A stretch of DNA of 64,000 bases. Source: Weissella halotolerans DSM 20190. GTDB taxonomy: Bacteria > Bacillota > Bacilli > Lactobacillales > Lactobacillaceae. Position 1 is the stretch's first letter. The number at the start of each line of letters is the position of its first letter. The notes below the pieces were generated by a model, which ran no database searches, had not been told where the DNA came from, and saw nothing but the letters and a program-made list of their open reading frames with translations. The stretch spans positions 44,155 through 108,154 of the forward strand of contig NZ_ATUU01000005.1 in assembly GCF_000420365.1 (NCBI RefSeq), given 5' to 3'. Both the position numbers and the translations under genes were made by a program. Positions 54,384 through 63,879 of this stretch are shown piece by piece.

Positions 54384-54653
54384 TTAAAAGAAAGCTACTA
54401 TCCGGGCTACCAGGGTTAACGTAATGGCTAGCACCAAAAGTATAATTGTAACGAGCCGCCAGTTAACAGGGCCATAGCCTGCTTGCTTTTTATCCTGTCT
54501 AAGGGCAAGCTGGCTCGCTATTAAGCCTAAGATAATTATCAAACTACCAACTGCATCTAATTTTCCCCCAGTTCCTGTTAATGGGAAAAACATATTACTT
54601 AATATAATAACAATCACACCTAATTCAAGAGCAATTTCTATTTTCCTAAGCAT
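54384..54653 (-). CDS. Small membrane protein, unknown
   Basis: 89 aa, three hydrophobic segments (about 8-25, 35-52, 66-88) with a RQDKKQ loop. GGAG is 7 bases before the ATG. No family recognised. Confidence 0.55.
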   Translation of the reverse strand: MLRKIEIALELGVIVIILSNMFFPLTGTGGKLDAVGSLIIILGLIASQLALRQDKKQAGYGPVNWRLVTIILLVLAITLTLVARIVAFF

Positions 54654-54820
54654 TCATTCTCTCCAAACGCATAACACACATAGACACCATGGGCGTCATC
54701 ACTCACCAACAAATTTCCCTGCAGACGACTTAATAGCTAAATCAAGTTCTGACTAACAAAACGCCACAGGGCCCTAGTTAAAATCCATTTTAGCAAGACA
54801 AACATATCTAAATCGACCGA

Positions 54821-55339
54821 CTAACTAACATTATGAAACAAGTGACCGACCCCCACTGCCTGACTAAACCTTGAGAAAACACATGAAGGTAATAGGGCTA
54901 ATAATCCCATGACCGTCAAAGATAACAGCCACTCTATACTAGTTACCCAACCAGCTGCCTTCGTCTGATATTCACTTCCCATCCAAACTAAGCCAAGATA
55001 GACGATTAAATAAAAGCCCAAGACCATAAAAATACCCATCTTAGCAAGGCCTGTATCCCGCATCCGCCTAATCGTTATGGCCAATGTTGGCAAAATTAAG
55101 ACTGGCGCCATAATCAAGGCTAGCAATAGGCCAATTGAAACTAATAGTATATTGGATTGCTTTGAACTTAGGTGGCCAAAATAAAAGAATATTAAGGGGA
55201 TACTCATTAGAAACCAACTTCCCAATAAGCCCCAAACATAACCTGAACGAGTAGACCGGCCCTTAAAATCGACAAAACCTAACCAAAAATCCCTTATTGC
55301 CAACCAAAATGGTGTATAGCCAATTTCTTCAATTCTCAT
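54821..55339 (-). CDS. DUF805 membrane protein
   Basis: 172 aa with four transmembrane segments. The opening FWLGFVDFKGRSTRSGYVWG near 17-36 and the loop AITIRRMRDTGLAKMG near 86-101 are the DUF805 signatures. Function unknown. GAGAGGG precedes the ATG. Confidence 0.85.
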   Translation of the reverse strand: MRIEEIGYTPFWLAIRDFWLGFVDFKGRSTRSGYVWGLLGSWFLMSIPLIFFYFGHLSSKQSNILLVSIGLLLALIMAPVLILPTLAITIRRMRDTGLAKMGIFMVLGFYLIVYLGLVWMGSEYQTKAAGWVTSIEWLLSLTVMGLLALLPSCVFSRFSQAVGVGHLFHNVS

Positions 55340-55695
55340 ATGCGTTCCCTCTCAAAGCCTGGCAGCCAGGCTTTTGTCTATTATCACGAAGATCATTTAC
55401 CTAACTAAGTCATACAAGATTCCTATATTCGTTTCATATGTTACCTTAATCACTATCATTGTTTCAAACAATCGCTAAAAGGTCAATCATAATTCGCTAC
55501 AATTACTTTAACGACGTAAGGTGCACTGGCTAATGCCCTTTTTAGTTTCTAAACATAGGCAAAAGGCTATCAATACCTTCTGCCTATAATTATCCTTTAG
55601 TTAGCCGACATGCTAAAAGGGACATCCCCTAGCTGGGGATGTCCCTTTTAATTTAAGTGGGGAATGAATTCCCCAAAAATTTAGCCACAAAAAAA
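55340..55695. other. Gene-free stretch
   Basis: It holds the strong hairpin at 55613-55653 and otherwise AT-rich sequence; no open frame with a ribosome-binding site or known RNA fold was recognised. Confidence 0.5.
55613..55653. terminator. Strong terminator downstream of tRNA-Leu
   Basis: AAAAGGGACATCCCC, AGCT, GGGGATGTCCCTTTT is nearly perfect on both strands. Confidence 0.88.
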
Positions 55696-55779
55696 TGCGG
55701 TCGGCGGGAATCGAACCCGCACGGTATCGCTACCACAGGATCCTTAGTCCTGCGCGTCTACCAATTCCGCCACGACCGC
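55696..55779 (-). tRNA. tRNA-Leu(AAG)
   Basis: Acceptor GCGGTCG/CGACCGC with discriminator A; anticodon arm CAGGA-CTAAGGA-TCCTG gives anticodon AAG for CUU; long variable arm and T arm GCGGGTTCGATTCCCGC. No CCA is encoded. A34 is uncommon in bacterial tRNAs other than tRNA-Arg(ACG). Confidence 0.93.
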
Positions 55780-55908
55780 ATTGCTGCTTGCTAATTCACA
55801 TCAGCAAACACAATTCTACCAAATTAAATCACAAGAAGCAAGTCCCACTTAATCAACTTTGAGCTGATTATAGGCTACGTAAACTCCATGATCTTCCTTA
55901 AGTATCAC

Positions 55909-58080
55909 CTATACTTCCTCACTAGGCTCAATCATTGAAAGACCAATCCGTTGGCGTTTTTCATCAACTTCAACTACCCAAACCGTCACAATGTCACCCA
56001 CAGCTACAACGTCATGAGCGTTTGTAATCCGTCGCTTAGCTAAACGAGATATGTGCACTAATCCATCTTCATGCACACCAATATCAACAAAGGCACCAAA
56101 ATCAACTACATTGCGCACCGTTCCCTGTAACTGCATACCTGGATGCAAGTCCTTTAGGGTAAGTACATCAGATCGTAACACCGCCCCAGTTGCACTATCG
56201 CGTGAATCACGACCAGGGTTGCTAAGTGACTGAATTATATCATGCAGTGTTGGCATCCCAACCCCCAATTGTTCAGCAATTGCAGGCTGCTCATATTGGA
56301 CCAATACATCCGCCGCATCAGGACCTGGTTTTACCTGAGCTAAAGCTAATAATTTCTCTGCTGCTGCATAAGATTCGGGATGGATATCACTATTGTCCAG
56401 CACATTCTTACCTTGTGGAATACGTAAGAAACCAGCCGCTTGTTCAAACGCTTTTGGCCCTAACTTAGGAACTTTTTTCAAGGCTGTCCTTAACATAAAG
56501 GGACCATTCTCATCCCGGTAATGGACAATATTCTGAGCAGTGGTCTTTGTTAAGCCAGCAATATGCATCAATAATTGGGGCGAGGCGGTGTTTAAATTAA
56601 CCCCCACTTGATTGACCGCCGTTTCTAGAACTGCATCGACTTCCTGACTTAACTCTTTCGTTGGCAAATCATGTTGATACTGACCAACACCCACTGCTTG
56701 CGGATCAATTTTAATTAATTCTGCCATTGGATCTTGCAAGCGCCGGGCAATTGAAATTGCGGAACGTTCTTCAACATGCAAATCAGGAAATTCTTCACGG
56801 GCTAAATCACTGGCAGAATACACCGATGCACCAGCTTCATTGACTACCGCATACTTTACCCCTGGTACATCGTGCTGGATAATATCAGCCAAAAACTGTT
56901 GTGATTCACGACTAGCCGTCCCATTACCAACTGCGATTAAATTAACCTGGTAATCTTTAACCAACTTAATAAGTGTTTTACGGGCCCCTTTAGGATCATA
57001 CTTAGCTGCCTTATGCGGATATATCACTGCTTTAGCCAAGAATTTCCCATTTTCGTCAACAACCGCCAACTTTGAACCAGTCCGAATTCCTGGATCAAAA
57101 CCTAAGACCACCTGGCCTCGCAATGGGGCAGCCATCAATAAATGATAGAGATTTTGCCCAAATATCTTAACGGCATCTTGCGCTGCCCGTTCAAACAATT
57201 CTTTCCGCAATTCTCTTTCAATAGCTGGACCAATAAAACGCTTGTAAGCATCTTGGGCTGCCTTAGTTAAAATAGCTGCTGCTTGACCACTATGTTGCCC
57301 AATTAGTCTAAAGGTCAAAAAGCGCTCAATAGCTGCTTGGTCCGCTTGAATACTAACTGATAAGACACCGGCTTTTTCCCCACGATTAGTTGCCAAAATT
57401 TGATGGTTGGCCACCTTCACTAACGGCATTGAAAAATCAGTGTACAAAGCATAGGTGCCCTGTGGATCTTTATCCTTCGCATTACGCTTCATTTTTGAAA
57501 CTAAACTACCATTTTTACGAGTAAACCGGCGCACCCAATCTCGAAGGCCTGCATTTTCTCCAATTACCTCGGCAAAAATCTCATGGACTCCCTGCCAGAC
57601 ATCATCAACAGTTGCTAAGCCCTGATCAGGCTTTACATAGGTCTTGGCTACTTGTTCTAATTCTTCATCGCTAGGAAACCGTTGCACCAACTGGGCCAAT
57701 GGCATTAGCCCTGCTTCTTTGGCCAACGTCGCCTTCGTTCTGCGTTTTTGTTTATATGGCAAATACAAATCTTCCACTGCCTGCATGGTTGCGGCAGCCT
57801 TAATCTGCTTAGCAAGACTCTTTGTCCAAGCACCCTGTTCCCTAACTGCCCTTTCGACCGTTTCCTTTCGGGCCAAAAGCTCCTTTAGTTTTTTTGTACT
57901 AGCTTGAATGTCACGAATTTGTACTTCATCCAGATTTCCCGTTGCTTCTTTTCGATAACGTGCAATAAAGGGCACTGTATTGCCTGCAGTTAATAGTTCA
58001 TCGACTGCTGATACCTTATGGCTCGGTAGTGATAGTTCCTGAGCTACTTGACTGACAATTTCATTTACTTCTTCTGTCAC
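55909..58080 (-). CDS. tex: Tex-family RNA-binding transcription accessory protein
   Basis: 723 aa. The Tex N-terminal helical part (VPFIARYRKEATGNLDEVQ near 34-52), a YqgF/RuvC-like fold (VVLGFDPGIRTGSKLAVVD near 322-340), helix-hairpin-helix repeats (NLNTASPQLLMHIAGL near 497), and a C-terminal S1 domain (GTVRNVVDFGAFVDIGVHEDGL near 648) are in order. A nucleic-acid-binding factor; its role in Firmicutes is poorly known. Confidence 0.93.
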   Translation of the reverse strand: MTEEVNEIVSQVAQELSLPSHKVSAVDELLTAGNTVPFIARYRKEATGNLDEVQIRDIQASTKKLKELLARKETVERAVREQGAWTKSLAKQIKAAATMQAVEDLYLPYKQKRRTKATLAKEAGLMPLAQLVQRFPSDEELEQVAKTYVKPDQGLATVDDVWQGVHEIFAEVIGENAGLRDWVRRFTRKNGSLVSKMKRNAKDKDPQGTYALYTDFSMPLVKVANHQILATNRGEKAGVLSVSIQADQAAIERFLTFRLIGQHSGQAAAILTKAAQDAYKRFIGPAIERELRKELFERAAQDAVKIFGQNLYHLLMAAPLRGQVVLGFDPGIRTGSKLAVVDENGKFLAKAVIYPHKAAKYDPKGARKTLIKLVKDYQVNLIAVGNGTASRESQQFLADIIQHDVPGVKYAVVNEAGASVYSASDLAREEFPDLHVEERSAISIARRLQDPMAELIKIDPQAVGVGQYQHDLPTKELSQEVDAVLETAVNQVGVNLNTASPQLLMHIAGLTKTTAQNIVHYRDENGPFMLRTALKKVPKLGPKAFEQAAGFLRIPQGKNVLDNSDIHPESYAAAEKLLALAQVKPGPDAADVLVQYEQPAIAEQLGVGMPTLHDIIQSLSNPGRDSRDSATGAVLRSDVLTLKDLHPGMQLQGTVRNVVDFGAFVDIGVHEDGLVHISRLAKRRITNAHDVVAVGDIVTVWVVEVDEKRQRIGLSMIEPSEEV

Positions 58081-58158
58081 TGTTACACAACCCTTCTTTT
58101 TTCATTCTATCTTGTCTTATTATACAGTATCTTTCTTAAGTCATCGGTAAATGGGGGC

Positions 58159-58199
58159 ATAAAAAAACAGCCCGTTGTTAACTAACGAACTGTTTTGCT
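58159..58199 (-). terminator. Terminator after the Ca2+ ATPase gene
   Basis: ACAGTTCGTTAG, TT, AACAACGGGCTGT followed by UUUUUU. Confidence 0.8.
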
Positions 58200-58213
58200 A
58201 AAAACAAATCATG

Positions 58214-60892
58214 TTACTTTATCATTTGCCGTTGAATCCACTTAATTACTTCAACAATCGGAATGATTGAGAAGGATGCAATTAAGACAATCATCCACTG
58301 ATGCATGTCTAAATTAGTTACATGGAAAACACCATTAAAGGCGGGAACTAAGATTGTAATTGCCAACAAAGTAGCCGAAGCTACAATACTTAAGTTAAAT
58401 AATTTGTTCCTAAAGGGGTGGATGGTAAAGAGTGATTGGTGAATACTCTTTGAATTAAAGGCATGGAATAGTTGAATCAATCCCAGCGTGGCAAAGGCCA
58501 TCGTTAAAGCATCTGCATGAATGGCCGCACTACCTGCATGTTCTGGGAATGTCAAAGCCAACCAATAGACAAGCAAGGTTATCCCACCTTCAAGTAGCCC
58601 TTGGTACACGATAGCTGTTCCTAATCCCCCAGCCATAAAGCTACTTGACCGTCCGCGAGGCTTTTGCTTCATAATACCAGGCTCACCCGGTTCCACCCCT
58701 AAAGCAATCGCTGGGAAAGTATCTGTAACCAAATTAATCCATAGAATCTGAACGGGTGCTAAGATATTCCAACCTAAAATTGTCATCATAAAGAGCGCTA
58801 AAACTTCACCCAGATTAGCTGATAATAGATATTGAATGGCCTTTTGGATATTTGAAAAGACTTTACGTCCCTCATCAACTGCATTCACAATGGTAGCAAA
58901 ATTATCATCGGCCAAAATCATATCTGATGCCCCCTTTGACACCTCGGTACCGGTTATGCCCATGGCAATCCCGATATCCGCTGTTTTAAGAGCTGGTGCA
59001 TCATTCACCCCATCACCCGTCATAGCAACGACCTTATTTTTATCCTGCCATGCGCGTACAATTCGTACCTTATGCTCTGGTGCCACGCGAGCATAAACAG
59101 AATATTGCTCGACTTGATTATGATACGTTTCATCAGATAAGGCATCTAGTTCGGCCCCAGTAATAATGGCCTCTGCACCCTGCCGATTATCTAAAATTCC
59201 CAGTCGCCTGGCAATTGCTTCAGCCGTTACCTTATGATCACCGGTAATCATGAGCGTTCGTATACCGGCTGTTTTCGCTTCCGCTACGGCTTGTGCAACT
59301 CCAGCCCGTTCAGGATCAATCATTCCAATTAAACCAACAAAAGTTAAGTCTTGTTCAACCACAGCAGAAGTTAACTCCTGTGGCAGCGTAGGCACTTTGC
59401 GATAGGCAAAGGCCAAAACACGTAAGGCTTGCTTGGCCATATCCTCATTTACTTGTAAAATCTCGGACTTAAGTTTAGCGGTTAATGGTTCTTCTTGCCC
59501 CTTAACAATTACTTTACTAGCCCGCTCTAAAAGCTCATCCGGGGCCCCTTTTACTGTAACCACATATTGGTCCTGCCATTTATGAACCGTTGACATTAAC
59601 TTACGTTCGGAATCAAATGGAACTTCTGCCAAACGTGGGTTATCAGCCAAAATTTGCTGGATATCGCGCCCTTGTGTTTCATTAAATGTAATTAGCGCAG
59701 TTTCCGTTGGATCCCCAAGTTTTTCTCCATCCGCCTTTATCTGACTATCATTATTCAAGAGCATAATATCACCTAGAATCAATCCTGTCCCCGTCAGTGG
59801 CTGACTAGCAGGAACAAGTTGTTGATCTACGTAATACTTTTCGACCGTCATCTTATTTTGGGTCAACGTTCCAGTCTTATCGGACCCAATAATCTGGGTT
59901 GCGCCCAGTGTTTCAACCGCTGGTAGTTTTCGCATAAGGGCATGGCGTTTAGCTAAACGTGTTGTTCCCAATGCAAGGGTCACCGTCACTATGGCTGGTA
60001 GTCCTTCAGGAATTGCCGCTACAGCCAATGAAATTGCAGTTAGTAGCATGTCAACCAACCGATGACTAAACGATCCGGTTCCCGTCGAGCGTAACATTCC
60101 AACGACAAAGATAACCACTGCAATAAGTAAAATCAGTCCTGTTAAGGCCTTACTTAATTGATTCAGGCTTTCTTGAAGCGGCGTTTTCGTAGTTTTAGCC
60201 GTATCCAGCATCCCCGCTATCTTACCAACTTCAGTTTGCATCCCTGTAGCTACTACGACTCCACCACCACGACCATGCGTCACATTAGCATTCATGTAGG
60301 CCATATTTACACGATCCCCTAATGGTAAATCCCCTTTTTCTAAAGGAGCAGTGTCTTTATTGACTGGCAATGATTCACCCGTCAAAGCCGATTCCTCAAC
60401 TTGGAGGGACGCTGATTCGATCAATCGCATATCGGCAGGCACGACATCACCCGCTTCCAATAAGACAATATCGCCAATCACAATTTGAGCGGCCGGAATG
60501 GTCATTACTTGTCCATCACGACGCACATTAGCATTTGGGGCTGACATTTTTTGTAAAGATGCAATGGCTTCTTCTGCTTTTGCTTCCTGAAAGACACCAA
60601 AAACAGCATTTAAAATCACGACCGCCAAGATAATTAAAGCATCGGCCCCTTCACCAACAAAGACCGAAATCAGGGCGGCTACCAACAAGACCACTATCAT
60701 TAAATCCTTGAATTGATCAAAAAACTTTTCTAATAATGTTGATTGCTTTTGTCCAGTTAATTGATTTGGCCCATTCGCTGCTAATCGTTTGGCAGCCACA
60801 TCTGGATCAAGCCCATCTTCTAGACTCGTCCCTAAACTGGCCACCACCTCTTCGATTGACTGCTCATACACTGGTTGCTCTTCTTTTCCCAT
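58214..60892 (-). CDS. Cation-transporting P-type ATPase, Ca2+ (P2A) type
   Basis: 892 aa with ten transmembrane segments. A cation-transporter N-terminal domain (about 8-75) is followed by the TGES actuator motif (ALTGESLPVN near 174), the proline-kinked helix AAIPEGLPA near 296, the phosphorylation site SDKTGTLTQNKM near 338, MITGDHK and the hinge MTGDGVNDAPALK near 620. The NLVTD segment in TM6 fits SERCA-like Ca2+ sites. It is intact, which contrasts with the degenerate ATPase-like protein at 43 kb. Confidence 0.93.
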   Translation of the reverse strand: MGKEEQPVYEQSIEEVVASLGTSLEDGLDPDVAAKRLAANGPNQLTGQKQSTLLEKFFDQFKDLMIVVLLVAALISVFVGEGADALIILAVVILNAVFGVFQEAKAEEAIASLQKMSAPNANVRRDGQVMTIPAAQIVIGDIVLLEAGDVVPADMRLIESASLQVEESALTGESLPVNKDTAPLEKGDLPLGDRVNMAYMNANVTHGRGGGVVVATGMQTEVGKIAGMLDTAKTTKTPLQESLNQLSKALTGLILLIAVVIFVVGMLRSTGTGSFSHRLVDMLLTAISLAVAAIPEGLPAIVTVTLALGTTRLAKRHALMRKLPAVETLGATQIIGSDKTGTLTQNKMTVEKYYVDQQLVPASQPLTGTGLILGDIMLLNNDSQIKADGEKLGDPTETALITFNETQGRDIQQILADNPRLAEVPFDSERKLMSTVHKWQDQYVVTVKGAPDELLERASKVIVKGQEEPLTAKLKSEILQVNEDMAKQALRVLAFAYRKVPTLPQELTSAVVEQDLTFVGLIGMIDPERAGVAQAVAEAKTAGIRTLMITGDHKVTAEAIARRLGILDNRQGAEAIITGAELDALSDETYHNQVEQYSVYARVAPEHKVRIVRAWQDKNKVVAMTGDGVNDAPALKTADIGIAMGITGTEVSKGASDMILADDNFATIVNAVDEGRKVFSNIQKAIQYLLSANLGEVLALFMMTILGWNILAPVQILWINLVTDTFPAIALGVEPGEPGIMKQKPRGRSSSFMAGGLGTAIVYQGLLEGGITLLVYWLALTFPEHAGSAAIHADALTMAFATLGLIQLFHAFNSKSIHQSLFTIHPFRNKLFNLSIVASATLLAITILVPAFNGVFHVTNLDMHQWMIVLIASFSIIPIVEVIKWIQRQMIK

Positions 60893-60934
60893 TTATCCCA
60901 CCATCCTAATTCCTATCCAAAATTAGCTTCCTAT

Positions 60935-60979
60935 CAAAAGAAGTCCATTGCGACCACTTATAATCGACAATGGACTTCA
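60935..60979 (-). terminator. Terminator of hpf
   Basis: GAAGTCCATTG, 17-base loop, CAATGGACTTC followed by UUUUGA. Confidence 0.7.
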
Positions 60980-60998
60980 CTATTCACCTATATTAGTT

Positions 60999-61553
60999 TT
61001 AGTCATCGGCATCTAGCAAAGCATACTTGCCATCACGACGTTTGTATACTACTGCTGGTGCATCCGTTTCTGCATTAATAAAGATAAAGAAGTCATGCTC
61101 TAAGAGTTCCATTTGCAAAACTGCTTCTTGCGGATCCATGGGTTTTAGTGAAACCGTCTTCTTACGAACAATCTCTGGTTCACTTTCCTCTGTATCCGTC
61201 ATCAACTCTTCATCAATGTCAAAGACTGGTAAGCCCTTATACCCTTGTTCACGTGACTTCCGGTTGACCCGGGTCTTATACTTACGTGCCTGCCGTTCTA
61301 ACTTAGCCGTCACAAAGTCGATTGCCTGGTACAGATCATCTTCTGTATCTTCAGCTCTCAAAACCAAATAAGGTAACTGGATGGTCACTTCCGCCTTGAA
61401 ACGCTTTCCCTTCAAGGCACTGACCTTAACCCGAGCAACGTAAGACCCATCATCATTAAGATAACGCTCAAACCGTGAAAGCCGCTTTTCAACATATTGT
61501 TGAATAGCGTCCGTCACTTCAAAATTCAAACCGCGTACTTGATAGTCTAACAT
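60999..61553 (-). CDS. hpf: Ribosome hibernation-promoting factor, long form
   Basis: 184 aa. The N-terminal HPF/YfiA domain (LDYQVRGLNFEVTDAIQQYV at the start) is joined by a linker to the C-terminal dimerisation domain (PMDPQEAVLQMELLEHDFFIF near 134-154, VVYKRRDGKYALL). Long HPF makes 100S ribosome dimers in stationary phase. The ATG at 61553 follows GGAG. Confidence 0.95.
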   Translation of the reverse strand: MLDYQVRGLNFEVTDAIQQYVEKRLSRFERYLNDDGSYVARVKVSALKGKRFKAEVTIQLPYLVLRAEDTEDDLYQAIDFVTAKLERQARKYKTRVNRKSREQGYKGLPVFDIDEELMTDTEESEPEIVRKKTVSLKPMDPQEAVLQMELLEHDFFIFINAETDAPAVVYKRRDGKYALLDADD

Positions 61554-61650
61554 AAGCAAAGTCTCCTATCTTTATATTAGTCGCCTCTGACTATTCTCAT
61601 TATACCTTATCCCCTGATAAAACTAAAATGAAAAGCCTTTCATTACTAAG

Positions 61651-62328
61651 TTAACGTGCTAGCGTTAAACCTTGGACTACCCGGTAACCTGCCTCTTTCA
61701 AACATAGCATAGCATGACGCATCGTTCGTCCAGTTGTATACACATCATCAACAACACAAATGCGCTGGCCCTTATCCAGCCTACTTGCTGAATTTATAAT
61801 AAACGGTTGCCTGGTTTTTAAACGCGCCTCCCGCCCTTGCTGCACCAAGCTGGTTTTAGATGGCTGGCGACATAATAACAATGGACAGAGCCGCATACCA
61901 GTAAACAATCCTTGTACATGGTCAAAACCACGACGATTAAGCGTGCCTGCACTGACCGGTATTGGCACCAACGTATCGTACCGTATCAAGCGTAGTCGCT
62001 GTCTAATGGCCTTAGTAAAGGTATAGCGCAAATGATAACCACTTTGAAACTTATAAGCAGCGAAAAAAGCTGCCATTTGTTCGTCATAGTGATAAATAGC
62101 CTGTGACTGTACTATGCACCCCGCTTGCCGTCGCCATTGTAAACAATCGGCACATAATTCCTGTTTTGCTAATGAACGGCCACAGCCACGACAGGTATTT
62201 CCTTCAATTAGACTAAATTTTCCTTGACACGACCGGCAAATCTTATCAATTCGATACTGAAAAGTCAATTGATACTTTAACTGTTCCAACTCTGTTACTG
62301 TGTCTTGTTGACAGAGATCACATAACAT
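61651..62328 (-). CDS. comFC: ComFC-like phosphoribosyltransferase
   Basis: 225 aa. Two cysteine pairs at the start (CDLCQQ near 3; CRSCQG near 32, CRGCG near 46, CADC near 58) form zinc sites, and the PRPP loop VVDDVYTTGRT near 192-202 is intact. Required for DNA uptake in competent Firmicutes. Its start touches the comFA stop, as in a usual comF operon. Confidence 0.93.
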   Translation of the reverse strand: MLCDLCQQDTVTELEQLKYQLTFQYRIDKICRSCQGKFSLIEGNTCRGCGRSLAKQELCADCLQWRRQAGCIVQSQAIYHYDEQMAAFFAAYKFQSGYHLRYTFTKAIRQRLRLIRYDTLVPIPVSAGTLNRRGFDHVQGLFTGMRLCPLLLCRQPSKTSLVQQGREARLKTRQPFIINSASRLDKGQRICVVDDVYTTGRTMRHAMLCLKEAGYRVVQGLTLAR

Positions 62329-63592
62329 TACTCTTCCTCATTTAATGTCCTTAGCTCTCGATTCACCTGTTTGATTTTAATGGTCTGCGTCTGAATATAT
62401 GTCCATACATGCCCATCTTTACGCCCAACGCTGCGACCACAACGTCCTGCTATTTGTATCAACATAGCCTTCGTGTAGAGGGCTTCCTCGGCTCCCATAA
62501 TGGCCACATCAATTTTTGGAAAGGTCACTCCACGTTCCAATAGTGATGTCGTCACTAATAATTGAATATCACCGGTCTTAAACGCTTTAATAACAGCTTG
62601 TCGGTTCTTAGCTTGAGCGTGAATCGTCTCTACTCTACCTTTACTGTAAGCACGTAATTTCTCCGCTAATGGGTCTAAATCATTGACCCTAGGCACAAAA
62701 ATTAATACTTGTTGCTTAGCATCAAGTATTTGTAGTTGCCGCTTTAAATGGCTAGGTAAATACCGTCGCCAATTCCAACAAAACTGAACCTCAAGCAATG
62801 GTAATTTTCCACCATGAAAACGTTTGTTCAATGTCAGTAGCTGAATCCCCGGTGCTAGCCGCTTAGGTAGCGTCGCCGTTAAATAAACTAAACTGCCGGT
62901 TACCTTTACCGCACGCTGAATAGCATATAACAGCACTGGATTGTCTACTAGAGGATAAGCATCAAATTCATCCACAATTAGCAAGTCAAATGCCTGATAA
63001 AACCGAAGTAACTGCTGTACCGTAGAAATAACAATTTGCGTATAACCGTATGACTCTGTTGTTTGTCCATGCAACCTTATCTGCTCAATTAAAAAATCTC
63101 GCTCAATGCGCCAACCTAATTCTTCAACAACGTCAATTCTTGGTGCCACGATTCCAATCCGATAGTGTTGCTCAACTGCCCATACAATGGTTGGATACAA
63201 CATTTCTGTTTTTCCGGCACCAGTTACAGCATGAATTAAATATGGCTTTCCAGTCTGTACACCTAATTTAAGTTGTTGAGCTACTTTATTTTGACGTGGC
63301 GTTAAACAGCCTTCCCATCTAAAAAATTCTCTGTTACGGTAAATTGATTGCACTCCGCTAGGGTTACTAATTGATCGTTGCTTGTTAAACGTCCTAACAT
63401 ATGACAGGACCAACAGTATGTACCAGTTGGTAAATAAGCCCATTGAGGAATTTTTTGACCACACCGCTGACAGCTTCCTTGTAAAATTGCTTCTTCCCGT
63501 TTTACTTGCGCTGGCAAATCATACTCTGGATAATTTTTATTCACCACTAATTGCCGCCCATATAGCAAGTCTGGACTTATTTGCTTTTTCAC
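62328..63592 (-). pseudogene. comFA: ComFA DNA-uptake helicase, split by a -1 frame break at U UUU UUA
   Basis: The gene lies in two frames. The first (63592-63302, GTG start after AGGAGG) carries the ComFA zinc finger (CQRCGQ and CWSCH near 40-63) and stops just after the helicase starts. The second (from about 63320 to 62328) continues with RWEGCLTPRQ, Walker A VTGAGKTEML, DEFD box and the C-terminal helicase domain (LIQIAGRCGRSVGR). The frames meet at 63326-63320, where the minus strand reads T TTT TTA in frame as AAT TTT TTA. A -1 slip there gives ENFLRWEGCLTP, the expected ComFA sequence. Either a lost T in a T7 run broke the gene, or it is expressed by programmed or transcriptional slippage. 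Confidence 0.8.
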
Positions 63593-63638
63593 CTATCATC
63601 CTCCTACTAACAATAAAGCAATATAAAGGATTTTATAC

Positions 63639-63671
63639 AAAAAAAAGGGTCACCCAGTAGGTGACCCTTTT
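63639..63671 (-). terminator. Terminator of the rRNA operon
   Basis: AAAGGGTCACC, TACT, GGGTGACCC followed by eight U residues, at the 3' side of 5S. Confidence 0.92.
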
Positions 63672-63675
63672 AGCT

Positions 63676-63791
63676 TGCGTTGCGACGCCCTATCCTCGCA
63701 GGGAGCGATCCCCCAACTACTTTCGGCGCGATTGAGCTTAACTTCTGTGTTCGGTATGGGAACAGGTGTGACCTCAATGCCATCATCACAA
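63676..63791 (-). rRNA. rrf: 5S ribosomal RNA
   Basis: The minus strand holds the conserved ACCTGTTCCCATACCGAACA and GAAGTTAAGCTC blocks and the 3' arm. It follows 23S after an 88-base spacer (63792-63879) in the usual operon order. Confidence 0.93.
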
Positions 63792-63879
63792 CACGTGAGA
63801 CTTACGTCTCTCAAAACTGAATCTTATTGCTTGCTTTTGCCTTCATTTATCCTTGTGCCTTTACACCGTTTGTTCAACT

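Noticed and set aside
62328..63464. ComFA read as a 378-aa protein starting at MWSKNSSMGL
   Set aside because: The first 45 residues are the zinc-finger region read in the wrong frame and have no family likeness.
63302..63592. Stand-alone 96-aa zinc-finger protein
   Set aside because: Its content is the ComFA N-terminus, and the helicase part follows at once in the -1 frame.
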